DNA of 29,989 bases, taken from the IMG/VR virus record IMGVR_UViG_3300009545_000216, positions 1-29,989 of that record. One strand, 5' to 3'. The notes below the pieces were generated by a model. That model was not told where the DNA came from. It worked only from the letters and a program-made list of their open reading frames with translations, and made no database searches. This DNA comes from a virus. Every line of letters begins with the position of its first letter. The stretch's first letter is position 1. A program made the translations under genes and the position numbers. Positions 20,601 to 27,635 of this stretch are shown here, one piece after another.

Positions 20601-23398
20601 GGGACGCCCATCCGGTTCAGGCCCAGCTTGAACGCATCGAGCACCTTGCGCCCGATCGGCTGCGTGTACAGGTCGCCCATCGTCTGCGCCAGCACTTCCT
20701 CGCGGTAGTTGGCCTTGGGCGTCGTCTTGGGTATCGCCTCGAGCGACGCCTTGACCTCGGGCGACTTGCTGGCACGTGCCTGGATCGCGCTGGCCAGCGC
20801 ATTGCGCGTGGATTCCGGCAGGATGCGGTCAAGGTTCGCGTGGACGACTTCATGGATCACCGTTTCCGGCAGTTCGGCGCGCGTCACGTTGTCGTGGATG
20901 ACATTGGCGCTGGACTTGTCCGGTGGCGTAAAGCCCTTGACCCCGGCGCGCTGCTGCGGCGTCAGTTCCGGCGTGTGCTGCGCAAGGTCGGCACGCGGCG
21001 TCAGCGTCAACCCATTGGCTTCGAGCTTGCGCATCGCGGTGGTGCCAAATTCCCTTGTCAGTGCCTCGCGGGCCTGTGCGTGCGTCAGGTTGTCGGTCTG
21101 CGGCGCGCCTTCGCGCTGGGCGAGTTTCGCCTGCTCTGGCCTGTCTCCTGCAAACAACTCTCCATCGCCGGCACGCATCGGAACCGAACGATCGCCACCG
21201 CGCAAAGCCAAATCCTTTGCACGCTGCGCCGCGTCAACAGCGTCCTTGCTTGTAGCTCCACCGAACAGATCAAGGTTTTCGGCGCGCTTGGCCTTTGCCT
21301 TCTCAAACATTTCCTTCGGTGCGCCGAACAAGTCTTGCTGTCGCGCGTACATCGTTTCGGCTACACGGTTATCGGCTTCGTGCGCAGCACGCATCTCGTC
21401 GGCACTGTCGTAGCCAAGGCGTTTGGCTACCGCGCGATCCTCCAGTTCCGAACGCTGCGCATCCTCGACATGCCGCGCCATCGCCTCAAAGTTGTCATCA
21501 CCGGGATGGACAATATCCTTCCCGGACAACGCTTTGTCGAATAGCTCAAAAGCATCGTTGATGCTGTGCTGCGACGGCGCATCCGGCGAGTCTGGTGGCA
21601 GCCAGCCATCCTGCTGCATGGCCTCGCGCAAGTCTTCTGGCGTCATTCCGCCATCTTTTCGGAACAACGGCTTGCCGACGATTTTCTGATTCGCCCTTTG
21701 GGCCTTTCGCGTATTCCAGTATGCCGGATCAACGCCGTACTCCGCGCGGAAGGCTTCGCGGTTCAGGCCGCCCCCGCGCGCCACCCACTCCAGCAACGAC
21801 GGATATTTTGGTCGATTGATGCCAAACAGTTCCGGATTCTTGCGCGGATTCGCCCGCAGCCAGTCATCGTCCGGATGGTCTGTAATCAGAGACTCTGGGG
21901 GTGATTCAGCAGGTAGTCCTTCCTCGCCTGCCGCAACAGCATCCGCAGCGCGTGCTGTGTCCGCATCGCCAGGAACTTGCGCATCAGGTGCCACGCTCGC
22001 AGTTGCATCAGCGGTTCCTTGGTCGGCTAATACCTCGGGCGCGGCTTGGACTTTGCCTTCTTCGCCGGCTTGCGCTTCTTCAGCGGCACGCTCGGTGCCA
22101 ACGGGTTGTACGTTTTGATCGACATCGGTCAGTCCTTCCGCGTTACCGGCTTCTGGCCCGGCTTGCGCTGGGCGTTGTAGATTCTCGCCGCCACCTTCTC
22201 GGCCGCCTTCTTCGACAGTCCCTTGGCTCGGTACTCCTCCTTGATCCTGCGGTATTTCTCGGGCATTGGTCAGTCCTCGGGTTAGTTGTTGAACACGCGC
22301 CGCGGCAATATCGGCGTCACTCAGGCGCGGATGGCCGGCAAAGCCTCCCAGCGCGCCGCCAGTCAACCCGGCCTGTACAATGGCTTCCGGGTCAAGCGGT
22401 TGCTGCAATTCAGGATGGTCGGACAGGATCACGTTCTGCCCGGCACGGCCCGCTTCTTCGGAGGCAACGCCGACCCCGGCGCCGGCTGCCACGCGCTCAG
22501 CGGCCGTTCCGGCAGCACCCAGCGGCAACGATGCGCCGACGAGGTTGACGATGCCGGTCAGTCCCGACGCTTCCAGCGCCTTGGCAACGCCAACTTTCGG
22601 CAAGAGGTCGGCAAACGTGGTCTTGGCCGCCGAATACGATGCCGGCAGCGCCTTGACGGCTGCCACGGCAAGGTCGGCGCCCTCGAACTCAGGCACGACA
22701 GCATATTGTGGCAGCGCGTAGGCGGCACCGACGCCGGATTCGATCGCACGGCTGATCGGCGTCGACGCACCACTGGCGCGATCATCGGCACGCTCCTGCG
22801 CCACCTGCTGCTCGACCTGGCCAGCCTCTTCGGCATAGGGCGATAGCGTCTGCTCCAGCGCCTGACCGCCTGCGATATTGCCGGTGCCGGCGACAACAGC
22901 CGGCGCGATATTGGCCGCGAACTTGACCAGTGATGCCTCGCCGCCAGCCAGCGCGCGAGGAATACCGATGGCGATAGCGCGGCCCTGCGCGGCCATTGCC
23001 GGGGCAAACCCCGATGTATCCAACGGGCCGCCGCCGGTGCCAAAATCAGGCGGGACATCGCCGGTTGCCGTCGTGTCAGGCGCCGGTGAACCGGCCAGTG
23101 CTGCAGGTGGGCCTACTTCTTCCGGCGGACCCGGCAATTCGGGCGGCGCATCCAGCAAAGAATCCCACTCGGATGCCTTGGCCGTCTTGCCCTTGGGAAT
23201 TTTCGGCTGCGCGGATTGAACTTGACTTTGCAGGTCGGCTTCGACGGTTGCCGGGTCTTCGCCGGCCGCAACACGGCGATTGGCCTCGTCTGCAAAATCG
23301 GCCACCTGCGCATCCACCGGGGTCGAACGGTCCTGCACCACGGGCGCCACGGCCGGCGGTGTGTCAGACAGCGAATCCCAGTCAGGCGTATTGTCCAC
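17699..23398 (-). CDS. giant polyvalent-type virion protein with HExxH metallopeptidase motif (1,899 aa)
   Basis: The start is GTG 23398, overlapping the previous gene by 17 bases. Layout: two copies of (D/E)WDSLxDxPP (residues 6-15, 77-86) in an acidic Pro-rich N-terminus; hydrophobic Ala/Gly-rich helices at about 140-320; a charged low-complexity linker to about 500; a helical region with DLFG repeats (residues 685-715, 745-750); VIHEVVHANL (HExxH at 849-853) with NYREEVLAQ about 45 residues later as a possible third zinc ligand; long coiled-coil segments; and a C-terminal region with hydrophobic helices (PVRGIPVNIAKELLTSYPFG, GIATLALGGYLQSQLGG). This matches the 'polyvalent protein' class (Iyer, Aravind and colleagues), large proteins carried with injected DNA. 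The position in the operon suggests a DNA-ejection protein like T7 gp16, with protease activity inferred. Confidence 0.75.
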   Translation of the reverse strand: MDNTPDWDSLSDTPPAVAPVVQDRSTPVDAQVADFADEANRRVAAGEDPATVEADLQSQVQSAQPKIPKGKTAKASEWDSLLDAPPELPGPPEEVGPPAALAGSPAPDTTATGDVPPDFGTGGGPLDTSGFAPAMAAQGRAIAIGIPRALAGGEASLVKFAANIAPAVVAGTGNIAGGQALEQTLSPYAEEAGQVEQQVAQERADDRASGASTPISRAIESGVGAAYALPQYAVVPEFEGADLAVAAVKALPASYSAAKTTFADLLPKVGVAKALEASGLTGIVNLVGASLPLGAAGTAAERVAAGAGVGVASEEAGRAGQNVILSDHPELQQPLDPEAIVQAGLTGGALGGFAGHPRLSDADIAAARVQQLTRGLTNAREIPQDQGGVPSQGTVEEGGREGGGENLQRPAQAGPEAGNAEGLTDVDQNVQPVGTERAAEEAQAGEEGKVQAAPEVLADQGTADATASVAPDAQVPGDADTARAADAVAAGEEGLPAESPPESLITDHPDDDWLRANPRKNPELFGINRPKYPSLLEWVARGGGLNREAFRAEYGVDPAYWNTRKAQRANQKIVGKPLFRKDGGMTPEDLREAMQQDGWLPPDSPDAPSQHSINDAFELFDKALSGKDIVHPGDDNFEAMARHVEDAQRSELEDRAVAKRLGYDSADEMRAAHEADNRVAETMYARQQDLFGAPKEMFEKAKAKRAENLDLFGGATSKDAVDAAQRAKDLALRGGDRSVPMRAGDGELFAGDRPEQAKLAQREGAPQTDNLTHAQAREALTREFGTTAMRKLEANGLTLTPRADLAQHTPELTPQQRAGVKGFTPPDKSSANVIHDNVTRAELPETVIHEVVHANLDRILPESTRNALASAIQARASKSPEVKASLEAIPKTTPKANYREEVLAQTMGDLYTQPIGRKVLDAFKLGLNRMGVPLDWINAHEAAIRQIGIENLRHYAEAPRRNPVTTVQMAPRAAPAGAGQAPAEKPRIRVPVDQVPVQRVAGRAESAIENPESAIVESKPGSVVGAPPVSKPETPTASPDAIGTKNAAKAAERGVRGLEPVVSELRPAEKDVWDAALKRLEADPTVGYRLSAELAKNPRAVSSEDEALLMQHGAELHNRYDDVLQRIETAQKAGNTADAVNAQMERMAIEQDLATNEKATKEIGTEWSATGRMRQKLAERDFSMARQVLRFKAITGVDDLPQALRDQIAQHVKTIQAREAELSAALAENAKLREQQTAPVARRRIAPAERRTLDDEFSALAQRTAQLRKTAAGGTRYARVEDPELASVIRRMARNRSDAGETDPQKVLAAIHEAIGGGVPKQDIADTITSNAPYRKQTQNELQQRYNDLKRALRDPAVQRDATRAKQLQSQLSDIKSRIQRKDFSPPDKREKPVYGEAVQHLQLQIAKAKNELNALATRQERLNDTPLGKTLRTIVDAKIFNILASVSVYKKLAGAVVTRNASQIGEEALGTVLAKLPGLRKYAAYSPRYGGRGFWAGMGEFGKGLKDAFARAKEDLQQNQNKWDILYGHKRVSQEFTDFSGRMGDAIRTPGGLNKAMETAHAGARFIGGTHAAMKEFVSEPEMRVAQMQIGRYTREQLLKKGMTPEAIEEYMGRESTMASVQAQAYEHALESKFQGKNTLTQAINSTLARWEKTGGIPGKIAAFLAKEEYPVRGIPVNIAKELLTSYPFGAFKAMAKAMRFDTLKEEGKPAAADYIMKNLRKQGVGIATLALGGYLQSQLGGVPHAEKKDKSAPVKPGEAMVAGQNVGTQIMHGPVPELMEMGASLARVYRREYGSRGFTAFLESLAQVYPTLALQSITYTDQPMRQARTVENAQKYDHRAGYDKLLGEMIRSNVVPAAVQQAARAYDPYQGFRNARNIPEDVKLGVPGLREQVPHSR
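20353..20386 (-). repeat. 13-bp direct repeat inside giant-protein gene
   Basis: CTATTGCGGATTC occurs at 20353-20365 and again at 20374-20386 (21 bases apart), with a third partial GGATTC between. It encodes a repeated ESAIxxxESAI segment in the linker after the metallopeptidase region (around residues 1005-1017). It looks like recent slippage in an unconstrained linker. Confidence 0.6.
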
Positions 23399-24548
23399 TC
23401 ATCAAGCCTTGCGGTTCGCCTTCCTCATCCTCGTCGTCCGGCATTGGCTCGGCTTCCTCGTCATCGGCGCCCGCATCAGTTCCCGCCAGAAGTCCTGCGC
23501 CACCCTGCGGCGCGCCGGTATCGGTCTGGTCATCGGGCGATGCCTCGTTGTCGTCGCCGCTTACGGTATCCATCGCCAGCGGCGAATCGGGCATGCCGTT
23601 GGCGTCGGCGACATACGGTACCGGCTTGCCATCCGGTCCCTTGATGAACGCATTGCCGTTGGCGTCGTACTTGATCTGGCGCCCGTCCGGCGTGTACTGC
23701 GGCTGCGCGCCGGTCGGCTGTCCACTACCGTCCGTCGTGTCGGTTGAACCCTCCGGTGCCGCGCCTTCCTCGATGGCCTTGAGCGGCACCCCAAGGTTCT
23801 TCGCGTGCTTTTTCTGCATGGCCGCCTCGTAGGCGCCGCGCTGCGATTCGATTTCGTCCTCGCCCGGCGGATTGGTGCCGTACAGCATGCCCGGTTTGTC
23901 CGGCAGGTCGATCCCGGCGTCCTTGAGCAGTTGGCGCTTGGTTGCAGGATCGGTAATCTTGTCCCAGTTGGCCATGTCCTTGCCGGTCAGTGTCTCGACG
24001 CGGTCGATCTTGCGCGCAAGGTCCGCCGATTGCTGCTTCGCCGCGTCGCGCTCCATCTGGTCCTGATGGCGCCGGTCTTCATTCGCTGCCTGCCGCGCCG
24101 CGATAGCGCCCTGCACGTCCGGCTTGTCCGGTGCCTTGGCAATGACATTGCCTTGCGCGTCATAGCGCACCTGCCCCGGCGAAAGATTGAAGCCGGCTGC
24201 CTGCTTGGGCTGGTACGGCACGCGCCCAATTTCCTTCTGTTCGTACTGCTGTGTCGAAGGGTTGTACACGCTGCGGTACGTCACGCTGTACAGCTTGCCG
24301 TCGTCGCCCTGCACCCCGTCGACCTTGCTGGTGCGCTGGTTGGCTTCCAGCTTCATCTGGTTGAGAAGCGCGTTGTTTCTGGCGCGCTCGGCCGCCACTT
24401 GCCCCATAGCGTCGTACTTGGTCTTGTACAACTGCTGCCGCGCCTCGTTCTGCGCGTTCATCATGTTGTACTTTTCCATCGTGTTCGCCCATGCGGCAAA
24501 GCCGCCCAGCAGGCCCATCTTCAGCGGATTGATGAATTTCTGCGTCAC
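23382..24548 (-). CDS. virion protein with acidic C-terminal tail (388 aa)
   Basis: The start is GTG 24548, overlapping the previous stop (GTGA). The N-terminus is helical (MTQKFINPLKMGLLGGFAAW), then comes a Gln-rich helix, a segment of the type 'y...yNP.tqqye...G..p', and a coiled-coil around KQQSADLARKIDRVETL. The last 130 residues are Pro/Gly/Asp-rich and very acidic (PMPDDEDEEGE). They end in QGLMSGQYA, similar to two neighbours. The order and composition suggest an internal virion (ejection) protein. No enzyme motif is seen. Confidence 0.65.
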   Translation of the reverse strand: MTQKFINPLKMGLLGGFAAWANTMEKYNMMNAQNEARQQLYKTKYDAMGQVAAERARNNALLNQMKLEANQRTSKVDGVQGDDGKLYSVTYRSVYNPSTQQYEQKEIGRVPYQPKQAAGFNLSPGQVRYDAQGNVIAKAPDKPDVQGAIAARQAANEDRRHQDQMERDAAKQQSADLARKIDRVETLTGKDMANWDKITDPATKRQLLKDAGIDLPDKPGMLYGTNPPGEDEIESQRGAYEAAMQKKHAKNLGVPLKAIEEGAAPEGSTDTTDGSGQPTGAQPQYTPDGRQIKYDANGNAFIKGPDGKPVPYVADANGMPDSPLAMDTVSGDDNEASPDDQTDTGAPQGGAGLLAGTDAGADDEEAEPMPDDEDEEGEPQGLMSGQYA

Positions 24549-25153
24549 TGCACCGCTCCCTCCGGCCCTTGGCCGCTCATCAGGCCCTGCTGTTGAAGAC
24601 CTTGCCCGACCGCAGCCGACATCGGATTAGCCGCGGCTACCGGCGTCTGCCCGGGCGGCACCGGACCTGGCGCCGACTGTGGCGGCTTGCCTTCGTCGGC
24701 CATGAACATGTGCTTGACCTTGTCGACCAGCACGCCCATGGCGTCCTCGCGCAACTTGTCGGGGTCGGTGTCCGGCACGCCGGCATGCTCGGCGATCATG
24801 ATGATGCGGTCGATCGTCTGGTACGTCGCGCCGCCCTGCGCAAAGAACACGTCGACCGGGATCATGACGCCGGCCTTCTTCGCCCCTTGGTAGATCGACG
24901 CGAGGATCGTGAAGGCGATGTTTCCGATCGTGGCGCCCAGGTTCGGCGAGTGCATCATCCAGCCTTCGATCTGGCGCAGCTTGGCCGCGCCATTCAAGCT
25001 CTTGTAAACCGCCGCCATCACCTTGGCCAGCAAATGTTCCTCGTACGGACTGGCCGCCTCCTCGCCCGCATCGGTATCCGGCTGCGCCTCATCGGGCGGC
25101 GCGGCATTGGCCTGCGTGGCGGTCGGCGTGTTGTTCAGCAGTTGTCCGGGCAT
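24545..25153 (-). CDS. virion protein (202 aa), internal-protein candidate
   Basis: ATG 25153 has TAAGGA upstream. An acidic N-terminal stretch (PDEAQPDTDAGEEAASPYEE) is followed by a helical core with a hydrophobic segment (LGATIGNIAFTILASIYQGA). The core continues through AKKAGVMIPVDVFFAQGG and ends in a Pro/Gln-rich tail QQQGLMSGQGPEGAVQ. No known family is recognised. It shares its tail motif with its neighbours and lies in the internal-virion-protein part of the operon. Confidence 0.6.
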   Translation of the reverse strand: MPGQLLNNTPTATQANAAPPDEAQPDTDAGEEAASPYEEHLLAKVMAAVYKSLNGAAKLRQIEGWMMHSPNLGATIGNIAFTILASIYQGAKKAGVMIPVDVFFAQGGATYQTIDRIIMIAEHAGVPDTDPDKLREDAMGVLVDKVKHMFMADEGKPPQSAPGPVPPGQTPVAAANPMSAAVGQGLQQQGLMSGQGPEGAVQ

Positions 25154-25165
25154 GGCGGCAAATCC

Positions 25166-26218
25166 TTAGGCGTAGCTCTCGTCGTACGGCGATTCGATGA
25201 ACGGCGTCTGCTGGCTCAGTAGTCCCTGTTGCTGGTACTGGTCCTGCGGAATCTGCCCCATCGCCGCCAGCGGCATCGGCTGCGGCGGCGCGGTGCCGGG
25301 CGGGTATTGCTGCCCGTAGCCCGGCGTACCGTAGCCGGGGTAATTGGCGCTGTTTGATCCGGGCTGGTTGATCCCCGGCATGCCCGGTGCCTGCGCCTGG
25401 TTCGGCTGCAGGTGGTATGGCGTCAACGGCGGCAGCTGCGAATTGCTCGGCATCGGCGTCGTCGGCGTCAGGTTCTTGTTCTGCGCAAAACCCTGCCACG
25501 CATTGCCGGCGCCGCCCGCGATATTGCCCGGCGCACGTTCGGCCTGATACTTCATCTGCGCGTTCATCATCGCGCTTTGCTGGTAACTGTTGAGCATGCC
25601 GCCAATCAACGACGGCACGCCCGGCGTCTTGAGCGCCGTCTGCGCCACGTTGAGCGAGGTCTGCCACAACGACGAAGGTCCGCCGACCGTCTGGCCGACG
25701 TAGTTAGCGCCGTTGGTGATCGCCGACCCATAGCCGGCCTGCGCGGCTCCCGCTCCCGCACCGGCCGCCGTGCCACCGGCCAAGAGGTCGCCGCCGACGG
25801 TTGCGCCGCCGATACCCGCCGTGCCGCCCAATACGCTGCCGCCCCCGATGCCAGCGGTTCCCGCCAGTACGCTACCGCCTTCGGCTGCCGCTGTGCCGCC
25901 CAAGATGCCTGCACCCGCGGCATCGGCACCCACGCCCGCCGCCGCCGCACCTTCGGCCGTCAGCACGCCAGCGCCGCCCAAGTCGGCTGCACCGGCGCCC
26001 AACGCCGCGGCGCCGCCTTCTGCCGCAGCTCCGGCTGCAGCGCCTTCCGCGCCAGCAGCGGCGGCACCTCCTGCGGCACCTGCCGCCCCGAAGTACGCCA
26101 ACGCCGCGCCGGCCGTGAAATAGATCGCAACCGCGGCCAAAATCGGTTTCCAGTACTTCTTGACGAAGTTGCCGACCGACTTGAAAACCTTGCCCACCGC
26201 TTTGGCTATGCCGCTCAC
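25166..26218 (-). CDS. Ala/Gly-rich membrane-active virion protein (350 aa)
   Basis: The start is GTG 26218, overlapping the GNAT stop (GTGA). The N-terminus is a basic amphipathic helix (AKAVGKVFKSVGNFVKKYW) followed by a hydrophobic helix (ILAAVAIYFTAGAALAYFGA). A very Ala/Gly-rich stretch follows, containing three 12-residue repeats, then a helical part with Met/Gln, and a Pro-rich C-terminus ending QQQGLLSQQTPF. Basic and hydrophobic helices plus glycine-rich repeats fit a protein that enters the membrane during DNA ejection, analogous to T7 gp14. The analogy rests on composition and gene order. Confidence 0.65.
   Translation of the reverse strand: MSGIAKAVGKVFKSVGNFVKKYWKPILAAVAIYFTAGAALAYFGAAGAAGGAAAAGAEGAAAGAAAEGGAAALGAGAADLGGAGVLTAEGAAAAGVGADAAGAGILGGTAAAEGGSVLAGTAGIGGGSVLGGTAGIGGATVGGDLLAGGTAAGAGAGAAQAGYGSAITNGANYVGQTVGGPSSLWQTSLNVAQTALKTPGVPSLIGGMLNSYQQSAMMNAQMKYQAERAPGNIAGGAGNAWQGFAQNKNLTPTTPMPSNSQLPPLTPYHLQPNQAQAPGMPGINQPGSNSANYPGYGTPGYGQQYPPGTAPPQPMPLAAMGQIPQDQYQQQGLLSQQTPFIESPYDESYA
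25799..25906 (-). repeat. three tandem 36-bp repeats in Ala/Gly-rich protein gene
   Basis: Residues 105-140 of the protein consist of ILGGTAAAEGGS, VLAGTAGIGGGS and VLGGTAGIGGAT, three 12-residue units (36 bases each). The DNA shows the same period with synonymous differences. This is a modular glycine-rich segment likely to vary in copy number among relatives. Confidence 0.7.
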
Positions 26219-26649
26219 CGTTTCACCTCACGAAAATACACCCCGCCCACCTGCCGTAACCCCACGCTTTCGTAAAACGCGCCGGCCTGCGGCAGCCCGG
26301 ATGATACGCCCATCTGGATCGCATTGACGCCGTGGGATGTCGCCCACTGCTCAAACGCCCGATACAATTCACGTCCGTTGCGGTCTGCGATGAATGCCCA
26401 GTCGGTTGCATACTTTCCTTCCAGATACGGCCAGTCGATCAAGGCGCCGATCAGGAATCCCTGCACCTTGTTGCCGACGAAACTCGCCCACACCGCCCCA
26501 GTGTCCACCGCCATCATCGAGGCCCGCAAAAGAACGTCGCTTTTCTTCACATCCAACGGGATCGTCCCGGTCACGCTTTTCGCATGCCACCCCCGCGCGT
26601 ACTGTATCAATTTCGGCACATGTTTCGGGTCATACAGTCGCCGGATCAT
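26215..26649 (-). CDS. GNAT-type acyltransferase (144 aa)
   Basis: ATG 26649 overlaps the preceding stop (ATGA). The frame has the GNAT order: ASFVGNKVQGFLIGALIDWP (strands before the cofactor loop), a central segment, then INAIQMGVSSGLPQAGAFYESVGL, the typical final strand and helix (A-FYESVGLRQVG). The usual acetyl-CoA Q/RxxGxG/A motif is not obvious. Acyltransferases of this kind recur in podovirus operons between the tail and internal virion protein genes. The substrate is unknown. Confidence 0.7.
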   Translation of the reverse strand: MIRRLYDPKHVPKLIQYARGWHAKSVTGTIPLDVKKSDVLLRASMMAVDTGAVWASFVGNKVQGFLIGALIDWPYLEGKYATDWAFIADRNGRELYRAFEQWATSHGVNAIQMGVSSGLPQAGAFYESVGLRQVGGVYFREVKR

Positions 26650-27632
26650 GTGTTGGCAATCGGTGTCGGGTTGTATCCGCCACTACTGGCACCGCTGGAT
26701 GTCCACGCGCTCGTCCAGTAGTTCGGATTATTCACCCACGGCGGCACGAAAGCCGGCAGCGACGCATTCTGCTGCGACATGCCGCTGTAGAACTGGTTGG
26801 CATTGGCCAGCGCCGCCTGCCGGTCCTGCGCCGTCATGTTCGGGTTCATCATGATGCTGGAAAACACCTGCCCGTAGGCATTCTGGCTCGATTGCTGCAA
26901 CGTCTGCCCGAGCGCATACTGGTTCCACATCATATTTCCCTGGTACTGGCCGATGTTGAGCGATTGCGTCGCCTGAAATTCGTTTTGCTGGTTGTTCAAC
27001 GTCGCGCCGAACTGCTGGTTCTGCTGCGCCAGTTGCGCGTTGAACTGCGTTCCCTGCTGCGCCATCTGCGCGTAGTTGTAGCCCAGTTGCTGCCCGGCAA
27101 TCTGGTATTGCAACTGCTGGCCCTGCTTGGTTGCATCCGAGTACAGCGTGGCAGCATCCACCGTGGCACCGGCCTGGATGCTCGCCGCCGTCACCTGCGC
27201 GTTGGCGCCGGTGTCGATGCCGAGCTGCTGGTTGGCCGCCATCTGGTTCGCCGCCGCCGTGTTGGCGTACTCCTGTGCATTGCCCTGCGCGATCGGCAAT
27301 GCCGCACCAATCGCCGCCTGCTGCCCGGCGCCGGCCGCGATCGACGAATTGAGCAAGCCCCGCCCCGCCGCAGTCGCTGCCGCCTGCGCGCGCGCCTGCT
27401 GGATGTACGGGCTGTCGCCGGACAACAGTCCCGTCAACTGGCCGCTGACCAGTTCGTTCTGGTTCGGCGCGCCCTGATAGGCGACCTGTGTGTTGACGAG
27501 CAGGCCGCTGTTGGGATCGACGCCGTACGGGGTCGGGCTGCCGGCCGGCACGGCCGACTGCGAATTCTTCTGCTGGTAGTAGTTCTGCATTTGCTGCAGT
27601 TGCTGCTGGCCAGACATCGTTTGGGTCGCCAT
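26646..27632 (-). CDS. Gln-rich virion protein (328 aa)
   Basis: ATG 27632 lies three bases after the upstream stop. The protein is extremely rich in Gln, Ala and Asn with long runs of helical heptads (YNYAQMAQQGTQFNAQLAQQ). It has TGLLSGDSPYIQQARAQAAA near residue 67 and a C-terminal aromatic tail with NPNYWTSAWTSSG. No TM segment is visible. Q-rich proteins of this kind occur in podoviruses at the position of internal virion or tail-tube proteins; an exact role is not known. Confidence 0.6.
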   Translation of the reverse strand: MATQTMSGQQQLQQMQNYYQQKNSQSAVPAGSPTPYGVDPNSGLLVNTQVAYQGAPNQNELVSGQLTGLLSGDSPYIQQARAQAAATAAGRGLLNSSIAAGAGQQAAIGAALPIAQGNAQEYANTAAANQMAANQQLGIDTGANAQVTAASIQAGATVDAATLYSDATKQGQQLQYQIAGQQLGYNYAQMAQQGTQFNAQLAQQNQQFGATLNNQQNEFQATQSLNIGQYQGNMMWNQYALGQTLQQSSQNAYGQVFSSIMMNPNMTAQDRQAALANANQFYSGMSQQNASLPAFVPPWVNNPNYWTSAWTSSGASSGGYNPTPIANT

Positions 27633-27635
27633 CGC

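Noticed and set aside
25412-26275. Long rightward frames opposite the Ala/Gly-rich protein gene (and similar long antisense frames opposite the virion genes)
   Set aside because: High-GC coding DNA creates spurious antisense frames; they are Arg/Pro-rich with no ribosome site and the leftward genes have clear overlaps and domains.
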